DNA from: Chloroflexota bacterium | Lineage (GTDB): Bacteria > Chloroflexota > Anaerolineae > Promineifilales > Promineifilaceae | Assembly (NCBI GenBank): GCA_024277135.1 | Contig: JAJRVV010000174.1 | Span: forward strand, 1-42,130 | Direction of reading: 5' to 3' | Length of the DNA stretch: 42,130 bases | In this document: in pieces, positions 1 to 7,009 of the stretch | Numbering within the stretch: the stretch's first letter is position 1 | Layout: each line of letters begins with the position of its first letter | Program-made: the position numbers and the translations under genes | Notes under the pieces: generated by a model | What the model was told of the DNA's origin: nothing | Database searches by the model: none | What the model saw: only the letters and a program-made list of their open reading frames with translations

Positions 1-1
1 C

Positions 2-328
2 ATCCGGCCCACGGCTGGAGCTATCCTTTTTGCCGCCAACGCCAACATCATCAACGACATTCACCCCATCCTGGCTTTGACGGCCGGTTTGTTGGTGGCC
101 GGTGGTGTTCATGCCGCCAAGGGAGCCGCCCGGCCCGTCGTCACCGCCGCCACCGCCGGAACCGGCAATTGGCTTGTCAGCTTGCTGGAGGACATCGCCG
201 CCTTCTTCATCTCGCTGTTGTCCATCTTGCTGCCCCTGCTGGCCGGGCTTGTTTTCCTGGTTTTGGCCTATTTTTTCATTCGCTGGATTCGCCGCCGCAA
301 GCAGAACAAAGGGGTGGTTTTCCAGTGA
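2..328 (+). CDS. DUF4126-type membrane protein, C-terminal part
   Basis: The frame is open from base 2 and ends at 328; the start lies outside the window. The readable ~108 residues begin with an alpha-rich stretch, then GGVHAAKGAARPVV, a Thr/Gly segment, and a long hydrophobic helix (roughly residues 60-90 of the visible part) that ends in a cytoplasmic Arg/Lys tail (RWIRRRKQNK). The GVHAxKAxxRP pattern followed by a terminal membrane helix is what I know from the C-terminus of DUF4126 proteins, a family without an assigned function. It is an integral inner-membrane protein. A TTG at 77 is only an internal codon, because the family-like sequence continues upstream of it. No terminator is visible before the next gene, which has its own strong ribosome site. 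Confidence 0.7.
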   Translation: MRPTAGAILFAANANIINDIHPILALTAGLLVAGGVHAAKGAARPVVTAATAGTGNWLVSLLEDIAAFFISLLSILLPLLAGLVFLVLAYFFIRWIRRRKQNKGVVFQ

Positions 329-483
329 ATTGAGTAGTTGGTGTATCCAATTTCGGTTCTTTGGGAATTGGTGGGGTGATCAAAACGAAAAACGAAAGCC
401 TGTACAGGCATTACGTTTTTCGTTTTATGGCAAACCCCTTGAAATCCTGAAGAGTTCTGATTTTTAGTTTAGGAGGTGTTTCG

Positions 484-912
484 ATGAGTAGTTTGCATAT
501 GCCCAGCGTCCTGAAAGCGGGCGGCGCGGCGGCCGGTCTGGCCATCTTGTTGGGGTTGATCAGTATGATCCCGGTGATTGGTGGCTTTATCGCCATTTGT
601 TTTTTGTGCGGTGGCTTTCTTATCCCGATTGGTGGGGGAATGGCTTATGGTTATCTTGCCCCCGGTGAAGAAGATACCAGCCAGAGCGCCTTAGGCGGCG
701 CTTTATCCGGCCTGGCGGCTGGGGTGTTGTTAGGTGTTTTCTCTGCCCTGAGCGGCTCGATTTCTACTGGTTTGTCTGAGGGATTGGGCAGCGCCGTGGC
801 CTCAGGTGCAATAGCCACCATACTTTGCGCGGGTGGCCTGGGTGTGATGGGGTTGATTTTGGGCGCGATTGGCGGCTTGTTGTGGCCGATGGTGCAAAAG
901 CAAATTGGCTGA
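484..912 (+). CDS. small polytopic membrane protein, unknown function
   Basis: This 142-residue protein is very rich in Gly, Ala, Leu and Ile, with about four hydrophobic segments (near residues 10-30, 32-55, 68-90 and 105-135) and a short acidic loop (PGEEDTSQSA) between the second and third. The start is set by an AGGAGG ribosome site at 471-476, seven bases before ATG. I do not recognise the family; glycine-zipper-like spacing suggests tightly packed helices. It lies 155 bases downstream of the DUF4126 gene on the same strand and is closed by a textbook terminator at 941-967, so it may be the last gene of that operon. No catalytic motif is visible. Confidence 0.7.
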   Translation: MSSLHMPSVLKAGGAAAGLAILLGLISMIPVIGGFIAICFLCGGFLIPIGGGMAYGYLAPGEEDTSQSALGGALSGLAAGVLLGVFSALSGSISTGLSEGLGSAVASGAIATILCAGGLGVMGLILGAIGGLLWPMVQKQIG

Positions 913-940
913 GAATTTTACAGTCTTTTCGATTTTGATG

Positions 941-967
941 AGCCTGTCGAAGACGACGGGCTTTTTT
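941..967 (+). terminator. intrinsic terminator after the small membrane protein
   Basis: A 9-bp stem (941-949 with 954-962, one G-T pair) with the loop AAGA is followed by a run of T at 962-967. It lies 29 bases past the stop codon. Confidence 0.85.
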
Positions 968-989
968 GTTGTTTGCGTGTGGTAAACGG

Positions 990-1017
990 TTGCCTGATCG
1001 GTTCATTTGGCGATAAT
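990..1017 (+). promoter_or_regulatory. probable promoter of mdh
   Basis: TTGCCT (990-995) and GATAAT (1012-1017) are 16 bases apart, and transcription would begin near 1024, leaving a leader of ~95 bases before mdh. The pair lies directly after the upstream terminator. Assigned by eye against the sigma-70 consensus. Confidence 0.45.
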
Positions 1018-1120
1018 ATGGGTTGTGGGCGACGGCCGTATTCCCTACATTCCCAGGCCGGCCCCAGCGCAAGTTAACATGTGGGAGATCATTTCAAATT
1101 AACCAAACTGGAGAACTATT

Positions 1121-2107
1121 ATGTCAAACAAAGTTGTTAAAGTTGCCGTAACCGGGGCCGCCGGTCAAATTGGCTATTCGTTGCTGCCGCGGCTGGCTTC
1201 TGGCGAAGTATTTGGTTTTGATACTAAAGTACACTTGCATTTGTTGGAAATCACGCCGGTTTTGCCCGCTTTGGAAGGTGTGGTCATGGAGCTGAATGAT
1301 TGCGCTTTTCCTTTGCTGGAAAAAATCGTCATTTCAGATGATGCGAACGTCGCTTTTGACGGCGTTAATTGGGCGTTATTCGTCGGTTCCAAACCGCGCG
1401 GCAAAGGGATGCTGCGCGGCGACCTGATCAAGGAAAATGGCCCGATTTTTGTGGGGCAGGGCAAAGCGTTGGCAGCCCGCGCCGCCGCCGACGTGCGTAT
1501 TGTGGTGGTGGGCAATCCGGCCAACACCAACTGCCTCATCGCCATGAGCAACGCCCCGGATATTCCGCGCGAACGGTTTAGCGCCTTGACCCGCCTGGAC
1601 CAAAACCGGGCCTACGCCCAACTAGCGCAAAAAGCGGGCGTCAGCGTCACCGATGTCAGCAATGTGACGATTTGGGGCAATCACAGCGCCACCCAATATC
1701 CCGATGCCGAAAACGCCAAGATCAACGGCAAACCGGCCATGGCAGTCATCACCGACCATGAATGGCTGCGCGGCGAATTCATCACCACCGTGCAGAAGCG
1801 GGGCGCGGCCATCATTCAGGCGCGCGGCAAATCCTCGGCCGCATCTGCCGCCAATGCCGCTATTGACCAGGTGAAGAGCTTCTTGCACAAAACGGAAGCC
1901 GGTAACTGGTTCTCGGCGGCAGTGGCCTCGGATGGCAGCTATGGTATTGACGAGGGGTTGATCTTCTCATTCCCGCTGGTGAGCGATGGCAGCGGCGGCT
2001 ATGAGATCATGCCCGGCCTTACCTGGAGCGATTTTGCCAAAGAAAAGGTGCAGGCGACGTTGGCAGAACTGCGCGGCGAGAAGGAAATCGTCAAAGATTT
2101 GTTGTAA
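1121..2107 (+). CDS. mdh: malate dehydrogenase
   Basis: The 328-residue product oxidises malate to oxaloacetate with NAD in the citric-acid cycle. The N-terminus carries the Rossmann motif GAAGQIG (residues ~11-17), the middle has GNPANTN, and the substrate-binding and catalytic region has LTRLDQNRA and [12 protein letters not shown], where the His of GNHS is the proton acceptor. Length and motifs match the 326-330-residue cytosolic-type (group 2) malate dehydrogenases rather than the LDH-like group common in other Chloroflexota. A GGAGAAC site precedes ATG. The gene has its own promoter (990-1017) and terminator (2130-2153), so it appears monocistronic. Confidence 0.95.
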   Translation: MSNKVVKVAVTGAAGQIGYSLLPRLASGEVFGFDTKVHLHLLEITPVLPALEGVVMELNDCAFPLLEKIVISDDANVAFDGVNWALFVGSKPRGKGMLRGDLIKENGPIFVGQGKALAARAAADVRIVVVGNPANTNCLIAMSNAPDIPRERFSALTRLDQNRAYAQLAQKAGVSVTDVSNVTIWGNHSATQYPDAENAKINGKPAMAVITDHEWLRGEFITTVQKRGAAIIQARGKSSAASAANAAIDQVKSFLHKTEAGNWFSAAVASDGSYGIDEGLIFSFPLVSDGSGGYEIMPGLTWSDFAKEKVQATLAELRGEKEIVKDLL

Positions 2108-2129
2108 TCGCCGACCAGATTCAAATTGA

Positions 2130-2153
2130 GGGGCGCAATTCGCGCCCCTTTTT
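2130..2153 (+). terminator. intrinsic terminator of mdh
   Basis: The 7-bp G/C stem GGGGCGC/GCGCCCC (2130-2136 with 2142-2148), loop AATTC, is followed by TTTTT. Confidence 0.88.
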
Positions 2154-2154
2154 A

Positions 2155-2196
2155 TTTATCTGTAGGGCAATTTTGCAAAATTGCCCTACAGATAAA
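2155..2196. repeat. 42-bp perfect palindrome
   Basis: Bases 2155-2175 are the exact reverse complement of 2176-2196, centred on TTTTG|CAAAA, with no loop. It directly follows the mdh terminator. A perfect uninterrupted palindrome of this size can extrude as a cruciform and looks like a dispersed palindromic element rather than a terminator, because no T tract follows. Confidence 0.8.
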
Positions 2197-2213
2197 ATTG
2201 GCGACTGAAAAAC

Positions 2214-2243
2214 AAAAAGCCTCGCTGAAAAGCGAGACTTTTT
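2214..2243. terminator. bidirectional hairpin with A and T tracts
   Basis: The stem CTCGCT/AGCGAG (2221-2226 with 2231-2236) with a GAAA tetraloop is flanked by AAAAAG and CTTTTT, which extend the pairing to 2214-2243. The form fits a bidirectional terminator. The rest of 2244-2518 holds no recognisable gene; it contains one ACGGCCGT octamer near 2467. Confidence 0.6.
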
Positions 2244-2518
2244 GCGGGAAGAGGGGAGGAAATTAGGGGCAATTTAAGTTGGATAAGTGCGGTTGAGGCG
2301 GCCTGTTCTTTTATTTTAAGTTGGGCAAAGGGACGGTTCCTGGTGACTCTGATAGTCGAGGACGCGCTTTGACCACAACTGATTGAAATTTGCCGTTAGG
2401 CCGCCTCGTTTGATGTTTATGAGTATAGTCGGTTTGGGGTGTGTCTGCGGGATGATGGGCTACAAAACGGCCGTAAACCCGCTTACACTGCCGGCTACCA
2501 TGATGTCACCGGCTGGCG

Positions 2519-2530
2519 TATAATAATTTT
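2519..2530 (+). promoter_or_regulatory. -10 element directly before the mutase ATG
   Basis: TATAAT at 2519-2524 is followed by six bases and then ATG at 2531. A normal start point six to seven bases after the -10 box falls on the A of ATG, so the mRNA is probably leaderless. No ribosome-binding site is present and no good -35 box was seen. Confidence 0.55.
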
Positions 2531-4189
2531 ATGGGCACAGGAAACGAGAAAGAACAGCAATGGGAAGAGAGGGTGGTGGCGCCGCTTTTGGCGCGATTCC
2601 CCGAACGACGAGAACAGTTTGAAACCAGTTCCGGCATTCCGGTGGAGCGGTTGGCGACGCCCGACGAAATGGATGCGGCGTATGCGGAAAAGCTGGGGTT
2701 TCCCGGCCAGTATCCGTTTACGCGCGGGGTGCAGCCGACGATGTACCGGGGCCGGTTTTGGACGATGCGCCAATATGCCGGGTTTGGCACGGCCGTAGAA
2801 TCCAACAAACGGTACAAATTCTTGCTGGAACAAGGCCAAACCGGGCTGTCGGTGGCCTTCGATTTGCCTACCCAAATCGGCTATGATTCCGATGATCCGA
2901 TGGCGCAGGGGGAAGTGGGCAAGGTGGGGGTCAGCATTCCCAGTTTGGAAGACATGGCGATTTTGCTGGACGGCATTCCGTTGCACAAAGTCAGCATTAG
3001 CATGACGATCAACGCCCCGGCCGCGATTTTGCTGGCGATGGTGATCGCCATCGGCAAACGACAAGGCGTGCCCTTGAATCAACTGCGGGGCACGATTCAA
3101 AACGACATTTTGAAGGAGTACATCGCGCGGGGGACGTATATTTTCCCGCCCCGGCCGTCTATGCGCCTGATCACCGATGTGTTTGAGTTTTGCGGCCGGG
3201 AAGTGCCGCGCTGGAACACGATTTCGGTGTCGGGGTATCACATTCGGGAGGCAGGCAGTACGGCCGTGCAGGAGATCGCCTTCACTCTGGCCGACGGCGT
3301 CACCTACGTTCAGGCGGCGATTGACGCCGGGCTGGATGTAGACGCATTTGCCCGGCAAATCTCCTTTTTCTTCAATGCCCATAATAATTTCCTGGAAGAG
3401 ATCGCCAAGTTCCGCGCCGCCCGCCGCTTGTGGGCCAACATCATGCGCTATTGGTTTAACGCCCAAGACCCGCGCAGTTGGCGGCTGCGGTTTCATACGC
3501 AGACGGCGGGCAGCACCTTGACGGCGCAGCAGCCGGAGAACAATGTGACGCGGGTGGCGCTGCAAGCGTTGGCGGCCGTTTTGGGGGGCACGCAGAGTTT
3601 GCATACGAACGGCCGTGACGAAGCCCTCTCCCTGCCCACCGAAGCCGCCGCCCAAATTGCCCTGCGCACCCAGCAAATCATCGCCTATGAGAGCGGGGTG
3701 GCGGATACTGTTGATCCGCTGACCGGCTCTTATTATCTGGAAAAGCTGACCGACGAATTGGAAGCCAGAGCCACGGCGTACATTGACCGCATCATGGAAA
3801 TGGGCGGAATGCTGGCCGCCATCGAAAGCGGATACGTCCAGCAAGAAATCCAGGAAGCGGCGTACCGATTCCAACGCCAACTGGAGCGGCAGGAGCAAAT
3901 TGTGGTCGGCGTCAACCGGTTTGCGCAGGAGGAGGAGTTGGGCATTGAGATGATGAAGTTGGACCCGGAAGTGGAAGCGTCCCAACGACGCCGTCTGGCC
4001 GCGTTACGGGCGCGGCGGGATAATGAGAAGGTGGCGGAGCTGCGCGGCCGTCTGGCCGCCGCCGCCGAAACTGATGAAAACTTGATGCCTTTGTTCATCG
4101 CCTGCGTCGAAAGCGACATGACATTGGGTGAAATTTGCCACACCTTGCGCCAGGTCTGGGGGGAGTATCGCCCCAGCTATGAACTGTAG
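2531..4189 (+). CDS. methylmalonyl-CoA mutase, large (catalytic) subunit
   Basis: The 552-residue protein is the TIM-barrel catalytic half of the adenosylcobalamin-dependent mutase that interconverts (R)-methylmalonyl-CoA and succinyl-CoA. Typical family blocks are visible: [20 protein letters not shown] (~59-78), [43 protein letters not shown], then [20 protein letters not shown]. No B12-binding domain (DxHxxG) follows; it must be on a separate small subunit encoded outside this window, as in many archaea and Chloroflexota. It stands first in a pair with the epimerase gene. The start has no ribosome-binding site, but TATAAT lies six bases upstream, so translation is probably leaderless. A related isobutyryl-CoA mutase role is possible, but the epimerase neighbour favours methylmalonyl-CoA. 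Confidence 0.9.
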   Translation: MGTGNEKEQQWEERVVAPLLARFPERREQFETSSGIPVERLATPDEMDAAYAEKLGFPGQYPFTRGVQPTMYRGRFWTMRQYAGFGTAVESNKRYKFLLEQGQTGLSVAFDLPTQIGYDSDDPMAQGEVGKVGVSIPSLEDMAILLDGIPLHKVSISMTINAPAAILLAMVIAIGKRQGVPLNQLRGTIQNDILKEYIARGTYIFPPRPSMRLITDVFEFCGREVPRWNTISVSGYHIREAGSTAVQEIAFTLADGVTYVQAAIDAGLDVDAFARQISFFFNAHNNFLEEIAKFRAARRLWANIMRYWFNAQDPRSWRLRFHTQTAGSTLTAQQPENNVTRVALQALAAVLGGTQSLHTNGRDEALSLPTEAAAQIALRTQQIIAYESGVADTVDPLTGSYYLEKLTDELEARATAYIDRIMEMGGMLAAIESGYVQQEIQEAAYRFQRQLERQEQIVVGVNRFAQEEELGIEMMKLDPEVEASQRRRLAALRARRDNEKVAELRGRLAAAAETDENLMPLFIACVESDMTLGEICHTLRQVWGEYRPSYEL

Positions 4190-4195
4190 CTACGG

Positions 4196-4260
4196 AGACT
4201 TGACAAGTTTTTCCAACGGTACTCGCGTAAAACGGATAGCCGATGAAACTTGTCAAGTCT
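4196..4260. repeat. 15-bp inverted repeat between mutase and epimerase genes
   Basis: AGACTTGACAAGTTT (4196-4210) and its exact complement (4246-4260) enclose 35 bases. Each arm is itself nearly palindromic (ACTTG-N-CAAGT). No T tract follows, so it is not a classical terminator; it could be an mRNA-processing hairpin, an operator or a dispersed element. Confidence 0.7.
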
Positions 4261-4282
4261 TATCTGGAAAAAGAAAAGAACC

Positions 4283-4822
4283 ATGATCAAAAAAATCAGT
4301 CACATTGCCGTTGTTGTGCCCCAGTTAGAAGATGCGATGGGTTTCTGGGTGGAAGCGTTGGGTTTGGATTTGTCCCATGTGGAGCATGTTGAAGATCAAG
4401 GAGTTGACGTCGCCTTTTTACCGGCCGGCGAAAGCGATATTGAGTTGTTGGAGCCGATTGTGGCCGACAGCGGCGTGGCCCGGTATTTGGGAAAACATGG
4501 GCCGGGTATGCACCACATTTGCTTTGAAGTAGATGACATAAAAGAAACGTTGGCCCGGCTTAAATCGAAAAATGTCCCCCTGATTAACGAAGAACCCACC
4601 TTCGGCACTGGCGGCAAGAAAATCGCCTTTATTCACCCCAAAGGCACGGGGGGCGTGCTGGTGGAATTGTACGAATTGACGCCAGACGAACCGGAACGGC
4701 GATCGGAACGGCTGGAAGCGATGCGGCGTCGTTTGCGCGGCGGCCGTCGGGTATACACCGCCGGCATCCGAGCCTTTGTATCTGGTTTGCGCCAAATGGG
4801 AAATGGCAACGGAAACGAGTGA
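4283..4822 (+). CDS. mce: methylmalonyl-CoA epimerase
   Basis: The ~179-residue protein racemises (S)- to (R)-methylmalonyl-CoA, feeding the mutase encoded 93 bases upstream. It has two betaalphabetabetabeta modules of the vicinal-oxygen-chelate fold. Probable metal ligands are His7 (ISHIAVV), the His of GMHHICFEVDD and the Glu of GVLVELYE. The family motif GTGGKKIAFIHPKGTGGVLV is clear. The start at 4283 is preferred over an in-frame ATG at 4250, because the longer version adds 11 unrelated residues encoded by the inverted repeat. The C-terminus carries ~45 extra residues rich in Arg (RRLRGGRRV) that the usual ~135-residue enzyme lacks; its role is unknown. Confidence 0.9.
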   Translation: MIKKISHIAVVVPQLEDAMGFWVEALGLDLSHVEHVEDQGVDVAFLPAGESDIELLEPIVADSGVARYLGKHGPGMHHICFEVDDIKETLARLKSKNVPLINEEPTFGTGGKKIAFIHPKGTGGVLVELYELTPDEPERRSERLEAMRRRLRGGRRVYTAGIRAFVSGLRQMGNGNGNE

Positions 4823-4850
4823 TCTTTGTCATTGGCTCTCAACCAAAATT

Positions 4851-4894
4851 ATGACATTAGTCATATTTACACCCGCCATTTTCCTTGCTATGAT
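4851..4894 (+). promoter_or_regulatory. extended -10 promoter with operator-like palindrome
   Basis: TTTACA (4866-4871), 17 bases, then TGC-TATGAT (4886-4894) form a good sigma-70 promoter with an extended -10. Two bases before the -35 box lies the perfect palindrome ATGAC-ATTA-GTCAT (4851-4864), similar in form (TGAC-N4-GTCA) to the site at 18426-18437. No recognisable gene follows; see the entries for 4901-5321. Confidence 0.55.
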
Positions 4895-4960
4895 GTAGCC
4901 ATCGAAAGATTCTGCACTTAAAAAAGGTAGCCCGTTGTGAGCCAAATAATTTGAGGTGAA

Positions 4961-5176
4961 ATGACGATCTTGGATGGAAGTCTCGTGGGGTTTCCCCAGT
5001 CGTCGAAGTTAGCAATCCGCCTCACACGCCTGCCTTTTTTTCAGAGCTTTTGTGATGCAGCGGTTTTACCAATCCAGTTCTGTTGTTACTTGTTTAGACC
5101 GGGAAATAGCCAGCCTATCCCCGGCGTGGAGGTAACTTATCGCTTTGAACTGCAAGGTTTTCAATTAGATTTTTAG
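4961..5176 (+). CDS. possible small protein, unrecognised
   Basis: A 71-codon frame begins with ATG three bases after GAGGTGA. The translation (MTILDGSLVGFPQSSKLAIR at its start) resembles nothing I know, has three Cys and a hydrophobic middle, and ends in GVEVTYRFELQGFQLDF. Codon choice lacks the strong G/C third-position bias of neighbouring genes, which argues against long-standing coding use. It could be a small protein of the orphan transcript or chance. Confidence 0.2.
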   Translation: MTILDGSLVGFPQSSKLAIRLTRLPFFQSFCDAAVLPIQFCCYLFRPGNSQPIPGVEVTYRFELQGFQLDF

Positions 5177-5202
5177 TAACCGTTTATGCCCCCTTGACAA
5201 AT

Positions 5203-5257
5203 CCTCCCGGAGGTTCACGAGTTAGGCGGCATGTAACCCATTTCAACCTCCGGGAGG
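5203..5257. repeat. 13-bp inverted repeat
   Basis: CCTCCCGGAGGTT (5203-5215) and its exact complement (5245-5257) enclose 29 bases. Each arm contains a nested palindrome (CCTCC/GGAGG). It lies inside the putative orphan transcript. Confidence 0.7.
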
Positions 5258-5286
5258 GTGAACGATTACGGTTTTTAATGAGTTTC

Positions 5287-5321
5287 ACTGGCGCTTGGGA
5301 TTGTCCCAAGCGCCAGTTTTT
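5287..5321 (+). terminator. strong intrinsic terminator
   Basis: A perfect 14-bp stem, ACTGGCGCTTGGGA/TCCCAAGCGCCAGT (5287-5300 with 5304-5317), with a TTG loop, is followed by TTTTT (5317-5321). The T tract serves plus-strand transcription, while the only nearby annotated gene (VWA lipoprotein) comes from the minus strand; the hairpin may also protect that mRNA's 3' end. Confidence 0.85.
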
Positions 5322-5335
5322 GGTTGGGGACACAT

Positions 5336-6700
5336 TTAAGGGGCGAGGTAGGCCATCTCTTCTTCTACGATTTTCACAACCAGTTGATCCAGGGCGGAAA
5401 CGGTGTAATCTTCCACGTTCAAATCTGTTTCCGTGCCGGATGTGCCAGGGCCGCCGGCGCCATAGGTGAGGAAGATGAAACGGCCGCCCGTCACCTGCGC
5501 CAACTGCCGGAAAATATACTCGCCCTGACCATCCAGGCCGCTGCTGGCAATGGGGTAAATTTTGATGCCGCGAGCGGCGGCGTTGAGCATTTCAACCGCG
5601 TAATGGTTTTGCTGGCCGTAGTCGAGATGGGGCGGGGCGTCGGCCACTAAAAAGATGAGACTGACCGTGTTATCCACCCGCCATTCCGGGGTGTGGATGG
5701 CCTGGAACAAGGCTTCGTTCAAATCTTCGGGATAGTCGCCGCCGCCATCGGCGAAGACGTTGTTCAAATCGGCGGCAAATTCATTGACCTGCGGCGTGAA
5801 ATCGAACACATTGGTGACAAAGGCGTCGCCCTGATCCCGGTAGGCGACCATGCCAAAGCGGACGTCGGGCTGGCTGGGCAGGGCGTCTATCTTGGCGGAG
5901 ATGGCCTGGATGTTCTCTTTAAGCTGGTTGATTTCGTCGGCCATGCTGCCGGTGGCGTCAATGAGGAAGAGGATGTCGAGTTGGGTGGCGGCCGGGATTT
6001 GGTCGCCGCCGGGATGGGTGATTTCCCATTCTCGCTGCAGCGTGTCGGCGGGGATGGTGAGGGTTTGGTCACGGCCGTTCACCGTTACCGTCACCTGATA
6101 TTCATCGGCCGGAACATCATAAGCGCGGGGGAAAAAGTAGGCACGGCCGTCGCTGTGCGTGCGCAGCGTGGCAATCGTCTGCCCGTTCACCTGCACCGCC
6201 AGCCGGGCGCTGAGGATGGGGTTTCCCTGGCTGTCGCGGACAAAAATCTGATGCCGTTCGCCCACATCCACCCGAATGACCGAAGCCCCGGAATAATCGC
6301 GCAAATACAACAAGTAATCATCCCATTGGGCGTTGTCGTCCACTTCGCCGGCGTTGAGGGCGCTGTTGGGCTGCAAAGCCGGTTCGCCGCTGGCGGCCCG
6401 CATTTCGGCATCGCCGGAAAAGGCCGGTTCGGCGCTTTCTCCTTCGACGATGACTTCGGCAACGGCCGTGTCCGCCGAGGCGCGGGTAGCGGCAACCTTG
6501 ACGCCGCCGGATGGGGCTGACGGCGGTTCGCTGCCCGCTCGTTCACTGCCCGTGGCCGCATCAATGCCGCCGCCGCTGTCTTCACCGGTTTCGGTCGTTG
6601 TCGAATCGGTTTCCTTAACGGTTTCACCGCCACAGGCAGTGAGAACGATAACGAAAGTCAGAAAAATGAGGAACAAAAAGGGGATGCGCTTGTGGTTCAT
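5336..6700 (-). CDS. VWA-domain lipoprotein
   Basis: This is a 454-residue secreted lipoprotein. Residues 1-23 form a signal peptide (MNHKR, hydrophobic core, lipobox LTAC) with Cys23 as the lipidation site. A low-complexity linker rich in Thr, Ser, Glu and Gly spans ~25-120. A beta-sandwich segment (VDVGERHQIFVRDSQGNPI onward) follows at ~140-215, then a von Willebrand factor A domain from ~232: DILFLIDATGSMADE carries the MIDAS triad (D-x-T-x-S in place of D-x-S-x-S), with AYRDQGD and GGDYPEDLNEAL supplying the further MIDAS Thr/Asp region. Such proteins bind ligands through a divalent ion at the cell surface. A strong AGGAGGAG site precedes ATG. Upstream is a structured leader with a terminator-like hairpin (6781-6810), so expression may be attenuated. 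Confidence 0.85.
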   Translation of the reverse strand: MNHKRIPFLFLIFLTFVIVLTACGGETVKETDSTTTETGEDSGGGIDAATGSERAGSEPPSAPSGGVKVAATRASADTAVAEVIVEGESAEPAFSGDAEMRAASGEPALQPNSALNAGEVDDNAQWDDYLLYLRDYSGASVIRVDVGERHQIFVRDSQGNPILSARLAVQVNGQTIATLRTHSDGRAYFFPRAYDVPADEYQVTVTVNGRDQTLTIPADTLQREWEITHPGGDQIPAATQLDILFLIDATGSMADEINQLKENIQAISAKIDALPSQPDVRFGMVAYRDQGDAFVTNVFDFTPQVNEFAADLNNVFADGGGDYPEDLNEALFQAIHTPEWRVDNTVSLIFLVADAPPHLDYGQQNHYAVEMLNAAARGIKIYPIASSGLDGQGEYIFRQLAQVTGGRFIFLTYGAGGPGTSGTETDLNVEDYTVSALDQLVVKIVEEEMAYLAP

Positions 6701-6746
6701 AAGTCTCCTCCAGGGTGCGTAAATTGTGTCAATAGGTGAGAGACGA

Positions 6747-6763
6747 CCAATTGAGGCAATTGG
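6747..6763. promoter_or_regulatory. hairpin close to the VWA start
   Basis: CCAATTG-AGG-CAATTGG (6747-6763) is a perfect 7-bp hairpin, 47 bases before the VWA ATG and after the terminator-like stem, so it lies in the part of the leader reached only on read-through. Confidence 0.5.
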
Positions 6764-6774
6764 TTCCCCTCCCC

Positions 6775-6810
6775 AAAAAGAAAACCGCCCCTACAAGTAG
6801 AGGCGGTTTT
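6775..6810 (-). terminator. terminator in the VWA leader
   Basis: AAAACCGCC...GGCGGTTTT (6781-6789 with 6802-6810) with an inner CTAC/GTAG pairing forms a long stem; on the minus strand it is followed by CTTTTT. It could end either the MBL operon or the small RNA. Confidence 0.75.
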
Positions 6811-6970
6811 GCCCAAGCGCCAGGAGGGCGGCGCTTGAGCGATCAGTCAATGCCAGGGTCGAGGGAGGGGTAGGCATCAACCTGGGTCTAGTCAGGGTTG
6901 TTCCAGTCGCGTTTCTCTCGTGCCAGTTTGGGGGGGGGAGGAGTTCCTCTTGACCTCACTAGACTTGATG
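6775..6970 (-). ncRNA. structured leader RNA or independent small RNA
   Basis: A promoter read on the minus strand starts an RNA near 6966. In transcript order the RNA forms: hairpin 1, CATCAAGTCTAGT pairing with ACTAGAC and TTGATG (6970-6958 with 6892-6875, a 5-base bulge on one side, and a further 3 pairs inside); a weak ATGCC/GGCAT stem; hairpin 3, an 11-bp stem GCTCAAGCGCC/GGCGCTTGGGC (6840-6830 with 6821-6811); and a terminator hairpin (6810-6781) followed by TTTTCTTTTT. It is ~190 bases long. It could be a free small RNA or an attenuated leader of the VWA gene. I could not match it to 6S, SRP or a known riboswitch. The 308 bases between the two genes hold no coding sequence. Confidence 0.45.
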
Positions 6971-6972
6971 GA

Positions 6973-7001
6973 ATAATACACCAAGAATAGAGTAATGTCT
7001 A
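6973..7001 (-). promoter_or_regulatory. sigma-70 promoter for the 6966-6775 RNA
   Basis: Read on the minus strand: TAGACA (7001-6996), 17 bases, TATTAT (6978-6973). Five of six bases fit each consensus box. It lies just downstream of the MBL stop codon, so it is not a promoter of that gene. Confidence 0.6.
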
Positions 7002-7009
7002 CTTTTTTG

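Larger units (their letters stand above)
4901..5321 (+). ncRNA. putative orphan transcript, promoter to terminator
   Basis: The stretch between mce and the VWA gene holds no recognised protein, yet it begins at a strong promoter (4866-4894) and ends in a perfect 14-bp terminator (5287-5321), giving a possible RNA of ~420 bases. Hairpins are visible inside it: TGGGG-TTT-CCCCA (4986-4998) enclosed by GACGA/TCGTC (4963-4967 with 5000-5004), CCGGG/CCCGG (5099-5103 with 5120-5124), and a 13-bp inverted repeat at 5203-5257. I could not match it to tmRNA, RNase P RNA, SRP RNA or a known riboswitch. A short reading frame (4961-5176) lies within it. Confidence 0.35.

Noticed and set aside
2495..3985. 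496-codon open frame on the minus strand
   Set aside because: Shadow of the mutase gene; composition is His/Arg/Gln-rich and no family pattern is present.
4961..5176. 71-codon frame as a confident gene
   Set aside because: Good ribosome site but weak codon bias and no similarity recognised; kept only as a low-confidence feature.
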